DNA of 64,000 bases, taken from Verrucomicrobiia bacterium (GTDB lineage: Bacteria; Zixibacteria; MSB-5A5; DSPP01). The stretch covers positions 1-64,000 of the forward strand of contig DATLYY010000022.1 of NCBI GenBank assembly GCA_035574275.1. Direction: 5' to 3'. Under the pieces are notes generated by a model that did no database searches, was not told the origin of the DNA, and saw only the letters and a list, made by a program, of their open reading frames with translations. This document shows, piece by piece, positions 60,892 through 64,000 of this stretch. The position numbers were made by a program, and so were the translations under genes. Each line of letters begins with the position of its first letter. The stretch's first letter is position 1.

Positions 60892-60921
60892 TTGGGCGGT
60901 TGCCCAACAGCAACCTTTTTT
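60892..60921 (+). promoter_or_regulatory. Alternative hairpins in the TonB-receptor operon leader
   Basis: TTGGGC/GCCCAA (60892-60897 with 60902-60907) and GGTTGC/GCAACC (60898-60903 with 60910-60915) overlap and cannot form together. Only the second is followed by TTTTTT (60916-60921), as in a terminator. It may be a short attenuator upstream of the operon, about 30 bases before its first gene. Confidence 0.35.
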
Positions 60922-60946
60922 CTATTATCTGCGTAACAAAGGACGG

Positions 60947-61231
60947 ATGGAAAAGTTCATGCCGCATACTTCGAGACGAATATTCTTCGGGTGGGTTGTC
61001 TTTTTAATTCTGGTTTTTCTGCACCCTTTGATTATGGAGTCCCTTGACCATAGCCACCGGGATCACTGTTCCTTTTGTCTTCATTTTTCCGGAAGCGGTT
61101 TCGTTCTTCCAGTTTTTTTGTTTCTCCCGTTTCTGGTTGTTCTTGGATACACACTTGTCATACCCGCGCGCAAATTAGCTTCCCGATTCTTTTTAGTTTC
61201 CTCCGGCCGGGCCCCGCCGACCATTTCCTAA
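60947..61231 (+). CDS. Small membrane protein with DHSHRDHCSFC metal-like motif
   Basis: A 94-residue protein with two membrane segments (IFFGWVVFLILVFLHPLIM, GSGFVLPVFLFLPFLVVLGY). Between them is DHSHRDHCSFCLHFSG, dense in His and Cys, as in DUF2946-type proteins found beside metal or heme uptake genes. AAAGGA precedes the ATG at 60947; a longer frame to 60869 lacks a site. It precedes a TonB-dependent receptor, so a role in metal uptake is plausible but unproven. Confidence 0.65.
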   Translation: MEKFMPHTSRRIFFGWVVFLILVFLHPLIMESLDHSHRDHCSFCLHFSGSGFVLPVFLFLPFLVVLGYTLVIPARKLASRFFLVSSGRAPPTIS

Positions 61232-61266
61232 TCTTTCCGTTTTTTTCACCCTTAGTATTGTGCATG

Positions 61267-61306
61267 CCCCGGTCAGTTTGGCCGGGGAATGGGTTTGTTT
61301 TTGAAG
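61267..61306 (+). terminator. Stem-loop between small membrane protein and TonB receptor
   Basis: CCCCGG (61267-61272) pairs with CCGGGG (61282-61287), and a T-rich stretch (TTTGTTTTT) follows. It could reduce read-through into the receptor gene or be a processing site. Confidence 0.4.
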
Positions 61307-61338
61307 GAAAAACGGAGTTATCGGGAAAGGAGTCAAAA

Positions 61339-63564
61339 ATGTTCTTACGAAAATTCTGGTTTTGGGCGCTTGTCATTCTTTTTACGGCAGGCGGGGCCTC
61401 AAACGTTTTTTCGGCCCAGCTTTCCGGGCAGGTTTTGGATGAAAATCAAGCCGCCCTGGCAGACGTGCGGGTAGCCGTTCCGGCTTTGCACCGGATCGCT
61501 TTCACCGATTCAACCGGGCGGTTTCTTTTTAACCAAGTTCCCGCCGGCGTCTTTACGGTTGAACTTTCGCGTCTTGGATATAAGACCGAAACCCGGCAGG
61601 TCAATCTGGCGAAAGGGGACACCATTCTTTCGATTCAACTGGATATAAGCCCTCTGGAGTTGCCTCCACTTACGGTTACGGCCACCCCTCAACCTACCGA
61701 TGTTTTAAGTTCCCCTTTGTCTGTCTCCGTGGTGAGCGGCAGGGAGCTGGAGCGGAGCCGTGGTGAAACTGTTATGCAGACGATCGAAAACAGTCCGGGA
61801 GTCGCGACCTTTTCCACCGGCGCCGGAATCGCCAAGCCGGTCATTCGCGGGTTGACCTCGCAGCGGGTCTTGGTGGTATCGGACGGTGTGCGGCAGGAAG
61901 GGCAGCAGTGGGGGGACGAGCATGGCCCGGAAATCGATGCGTTGGACGTGGAGAAAATCGAGGTAGTGCGCGGCCCCAACAGCGTTTTGTACGGTTCGGA
62001 TGCGCTGGGGGGGGTGGTCAATATCATCAAGCCGGAAGTGCCCTGCGCCGACGAAGGCGCCCCCCCGCTGGCCGGCGAGGTGCTCCTGAACGGCTTTTCC
62101 AACAATCGGCAAGAGGCATGCGCCCTGGCCCTTTACGGGGCCAGCGGAGTTTTGGGGTATCGGGGGAATTTCAGCCTCCGGGACGGGCGGGATATTTCCA
62201 CCCCGACAGGGAAGCTCTTCAACAGCGGGGAGCGGGAAATAAACGGGAGCGGGGCTTTGGGAACGGAGGGGGATTGGGGCAGCTTGGCCGTCGATTATTC
62301 GCATTTTGGCCAGGAGCTGGAAATTCACGAGGACCCGGCCGAAGATCCGACGGCTACTCCCTTTCAGCGAATTCGTCATGACAAGGTGCATCTGCACAGC
62401 AATTTCCCAATGGAAAAAGTGCGCCTTGAGATAAACGGCGGCTGGCAGCGCAATCACCGCACGGAGTTCGAAGATGAATCCGCTGCCGATACCGGTTTGA
62501 ATCTGGTGCTGAATACGATCAATCTTGAAATCCGCGCCCATCACCAACCCTTGGGGAAGGTTTTCGGCACGGTCGGTTTTTCATTGATGAATCAGGATAA
62601 CAACCTATCGAACGAGCCCTTGATTCCTGAATTTACCAGCTTGAATCTGGCCGGATTTGTCTATGAGGAGGCGCGCTTCAAGGACGTAACCATCTCGGCG
62701 GGTGTGCGCGTGGATACCCGAAGCATGGACGTGGACTCCAACCCGGATTTGGGGGTTTTGAAGCAAAGCCGCGATTACGACGCGGTCACCGGAACCGCTG
62801 GAGCGGTATGGCATATGGCCGAACCGCTTGCTTTTGCCGCCAGTATCGGCCGCGGTTGGCGCTCCCCCACCGCTTTCGAGCTTTTTGCCAACGGGGTGCA
62901 TGAAGGGACGGTGCGTTTTGAAGTGGGGGACAGCACCATCGAGCCGGAAGAGTCGTTCAACGTCGATTTCTCCCTGCGTTACGCCACGGCCCGGCTGCAG
63001 GCGGAGGCGACCGTGTTCCGCAACCGCATCACCGGCTTTATCTTTCCCAGCCCTACGGGAGTGATTCACCCGGTGGAGAGTCTTGAGATTTTTCAATACC
63101 GGCAGTCCGACGCCACCTTTCTGGGGGCCGAGCTCTTGCTCAAAGGACAGGTCACCGACTGGCTGGTACTTTCTGCGGGCGCCGATTTTGTGCGCGGCAC
63201 CAACGACCGCACTGACGACCCACTGCCGTTCATCCCGGCTCACCGTCTGAAGCTGGGAGCTCGTTTCATCCAGCCCTCTTGGAGAGGGCTTTCCAACCTT
63301 TACATCTCGCTCGGTTCAAAAGTGGTCGCCAAACAAGAACGAGTGGAACCGAACGAGACGCCGTCGAAAGGATATGCCCTGTTCGACGCCGGTGCCGGGG
63401 CAGAAATTCCGCTCGGTTCGCGGCGGGCACATTTGGATTTGGCGGTTGAAAACCTCTTGGACAAGGCCTACCGCGATCATTTGAGCCGGTATAAAAATTA
63501 CGCCTTGAATCCGGGCTGGAATTTTTCATTGAAACTTTCTGTTCCGTTCACGCTGGTCCCATAG
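61339..63564 (+). CDS. TonB-dependent outer membrane receptor
   Basis: A 741-residue receptor. The signal peptide (FWFWALVILFTAGGASNVFS) is followed by a carboxypeptidase-regulatory-like domain (AQLSGQVLDENQAALADVRV), then the plug (about 105-215; IENSPGVATFSTG, RGLTSQRVLVVSDGVRQEGQ, EVVRGPNSVLYGSDALGGVVN) and a 22-strand barrel ending LNPGWNFSLKLSVPF. The plug pattern resembles ZnuD/zinc-type and other metal receptors more than siderophore receptors (inference). GGAAAGGAG precedes the ATG. Together with the His/Cys protein upstream, it suggests metal uptake. Confidence 0.9.
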   Translation: MFLRKFWFWALVILFTAGGASNVFSAQLSGQVLDENQAALADVRVAVPALHRIAFTDSTGRFLFNQVPAGVFTVELSRLGYKTETRQVNLAKGDTILSIQLDISPLELPPLTVTATPQPTDVLSSPLSVSVVSGRELERSRGETVMQTIENSPGVATFSTGAGIAKPVIRGLTSQRVLVVSDGVRQEGQQWGDEHGPEIDALDVEKIEVVRGPNSVLYGSDALGGVVNIIKPEVPCADEGAPPLAGEVLLNGFSNNRQEACALALYGASGVLGYRGNFSLRDGRDISTPTGKLFNSGEREINGSGALGTEGDWGSLAVDYSHFGQELEIHEDPAEDPTATPFQRIRHDKVHLHSNFPMEKVRLEINGGWQRNHRTEFEDESAADTGLNLVLNTINLEIRAHHQPLGKVFGTVGFSLMNQDNNLSNEPLIPEFTSLNLAGFVYEEARFKDVTISAGVRVDTRSMDVDSNPDLGVLKQSRDYDAVTGTAGAVWHMAEPLAFAASIGRGWRSPTAFELFANGVHEGTVRFEVGDSTIEPEESFNVDFSLRYATARLQAEATVFRNRITGFIFPSPTGVIHPVESLEIFQYRQSDATFLGAELLLKGQVTDWLVLSAGADFVRGTNDRTDDPLPFIPAHRLKLGARFIQPSWRGLSNLYISLGSKVVAKQERVEPNETPSKGYALFDAGAGAEIPLGSRRAHLDLAVENLLDKAYRDHLSRYKNYALNPGWNFSLKLSVPFTLVP

Positions 63565-63587
63565 GCGATGACTTAAACAACGGGAGT

Positions 63588-63641
63588 GCCCGGCCGTGCG
63601 CTTGTCGCCATTACCCCCCTCCTCGGGAGCGGCGGCCGGGC
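63588..63641. other. Perfect 9-bp inverted repeat after the TonB receptor
   Basis: GCCCGGCCG (63588-63596) is complementary to CGGCCGGGC (63633-63641) with a 36-base interior. No T-run follows, so it is not a classic terminator. Nothing else is seen between 63565 and 63672. Confidence 0.4.
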
Positions 63642-63672
63642 GCTTCCCTGATGTGGCCGGGCTGAACCCGGC

Positions 63673-63701
63673 TTGCTGGGCCGGTTGTTTCCCGCTAATT
63701 T
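63673..63701 (+). promoter_or_regulatory. Promoter of the flippase-like gene
   Basis: TTGCTG (63673-63678), a 17-nt spacer, TAATTT (63696-63701). The ATG at 63709 follows after 7 nt with no ribosome site, the same layout as at 5483-5521 and 17848-17885. Confidence 0.45.
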
Positions 63702-63708
63702 GCGGCCG

Positions 63709-64000
63709 ATGACCTTGCGGAAAAAGATTTGGGGCTATCGGAAATTTTGGGGCGTTCCGGTTGCCCTGATCGTTCTTGTCATCGTTTTGCGCGACATTCA
63801 CCTGCCGAGGGTTTGGGAGACGGTGAAAGGGCTCAAGCCCGAATATCTGCTTTTGGTTCTGGGGTTCGAATTAATGATTCCGGTTTTTCGCGCGGCCCGC
63901 TGGCGGGCCATCATTGCGGCCCACCAGCCTGTGAAATTTCAGCGGGTATTTTCGATTTACACAATAGGCGTTCTCGCTAATTTTCTTTTACCCCTTCTGG
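63709..64000 (+). CDS. Flippase-like (LPG_synthase_TM/UPF0104) membrane protein, 5' part
   Basis: The first 97 residues are in the window; the rest lies beyond the right edge. A cytoplasmic basic start (TLRKKIWGYRKFWG) is followed by a helix (VPVALIVLVIVL), then PEYLLLVLGFELMIPVFRAARWRAII and SIYTIGVLANFLLPLL. The RWRAII...FS-Y--G-LANFLLPL pattern is that of the lysylphosphatidylglycerol synthase transmembrane / UPF0104 family, putative lipid flippases. Start chosen at the first in-frame ATG; no ribosome site is visible. Confidence 0.7.
   Translation, partial: MTLRKKIWGYRKFWGVPVALIVLVIVLRDIHLPRVWETVKGLKPEYLLLVLGFELMIPVFRAARWRAIIAAHQPVKFQRVFSIYTIGVLANFLLPLL

Noticed and set aside
61075-61338. 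Longer N-terminus of the TonB receptor
   Set aside because: It is an out-of-frame reading of the small membrane protein gene; ATG 61339 has GGAAAGGAG and a proper signal peptide.

Overview
The window reads as chromosomal DNA of an uncultured-type Gram-negative bacterium of the FCB side of the tree; candidate phylum Zixibacteria or a close relative is my best guess (inference). Reasons: an outer membrane is implied by Omp85, TonB-dependent and PorV-like proteins; several exported proteins end in type IX-like/FlgD-like Ig sorting domains; one exported protein carries paired dockerin-like repeats of the GDxNxDGxLTPxDVV type that abound in that group; the DNA is GC-rich with many GTG/TTG starts. 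No rRNA, tRNA, CRISPR, insertion sequence or prophage was recognised.

Layout. 1-455: non-coding left end with hairpins and a terminator. 456-5156 (minus): ferredoxin-dependent 2-oxoacid oxidoreductase (korA, korB) behind a GltD-like flavoprotein with ferredoxin domain. 5519-8164: a lipoprotein with two near-identical repeats and a metzincin motif, and a small membrane protein. 8418-11244: proton-translocating transhydrogenase pntAA-pntAB-pntB. 11435-17769: flavin reductase, dockerin-like protein, amidohydrolase, hydrolase, a homocysteine methyltransferase/MTHFR fusion and a small lipoprotein. 17883-25061: housekeeping run dtd, maf, rodZ-like, smc, ftsY, yjbQ, rlmH. 25067-32861 (minus): an accessory run (VOC, broken membrane gene, methyltransferases, type-5 uracil-DNA glycosylase, two DinB paralogues, OsmC, DMT transporter). 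33007-37086: FMN riboswitch and the complete riboflavin operon ribD-ribE-ribBA-ribH followed by nusB. 37173-41943: polar amino-acid ABC permease/ATPase, class III aminotransferase, asparaginase, DUF554. 41945-42474: an ArsR-type repressor with two CysCys pairs, a 16-residue Cys-rich micro-ORF with a perfect Shine-Dalgarno, and matching palindromic operators. 42839-60432: a long cell-surface operon (PorU-like C25 protease, PorV-like barrel, M6-like protease, two DUF5683-like paralogues, propeller protein, an unexpected T4 endonuclease V-like gene, a 1,087-residue barrel candidate and an Omp85 protein). 60947-63564: small His/Cys membrane protein plus TonB-dependent receptor. 63709-end: a flippase-like membrane protein cut by the window edge.

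How the parts fit. KorAB, its flavoprotein partner and the transhydrogenase link ferredoxin, NAD(H) and NADP(H) pools. The surface operon looks like a type IX-like secretion/sorting module with its protease cargo. The most novel signals are the ArsR/micropeptide pair, which resembles a miniature smtB-smtA metallothionein circuit, and a recurrent placement of -10 boxes about 7 nt before start codons, suggesting leaderless mRNAs.
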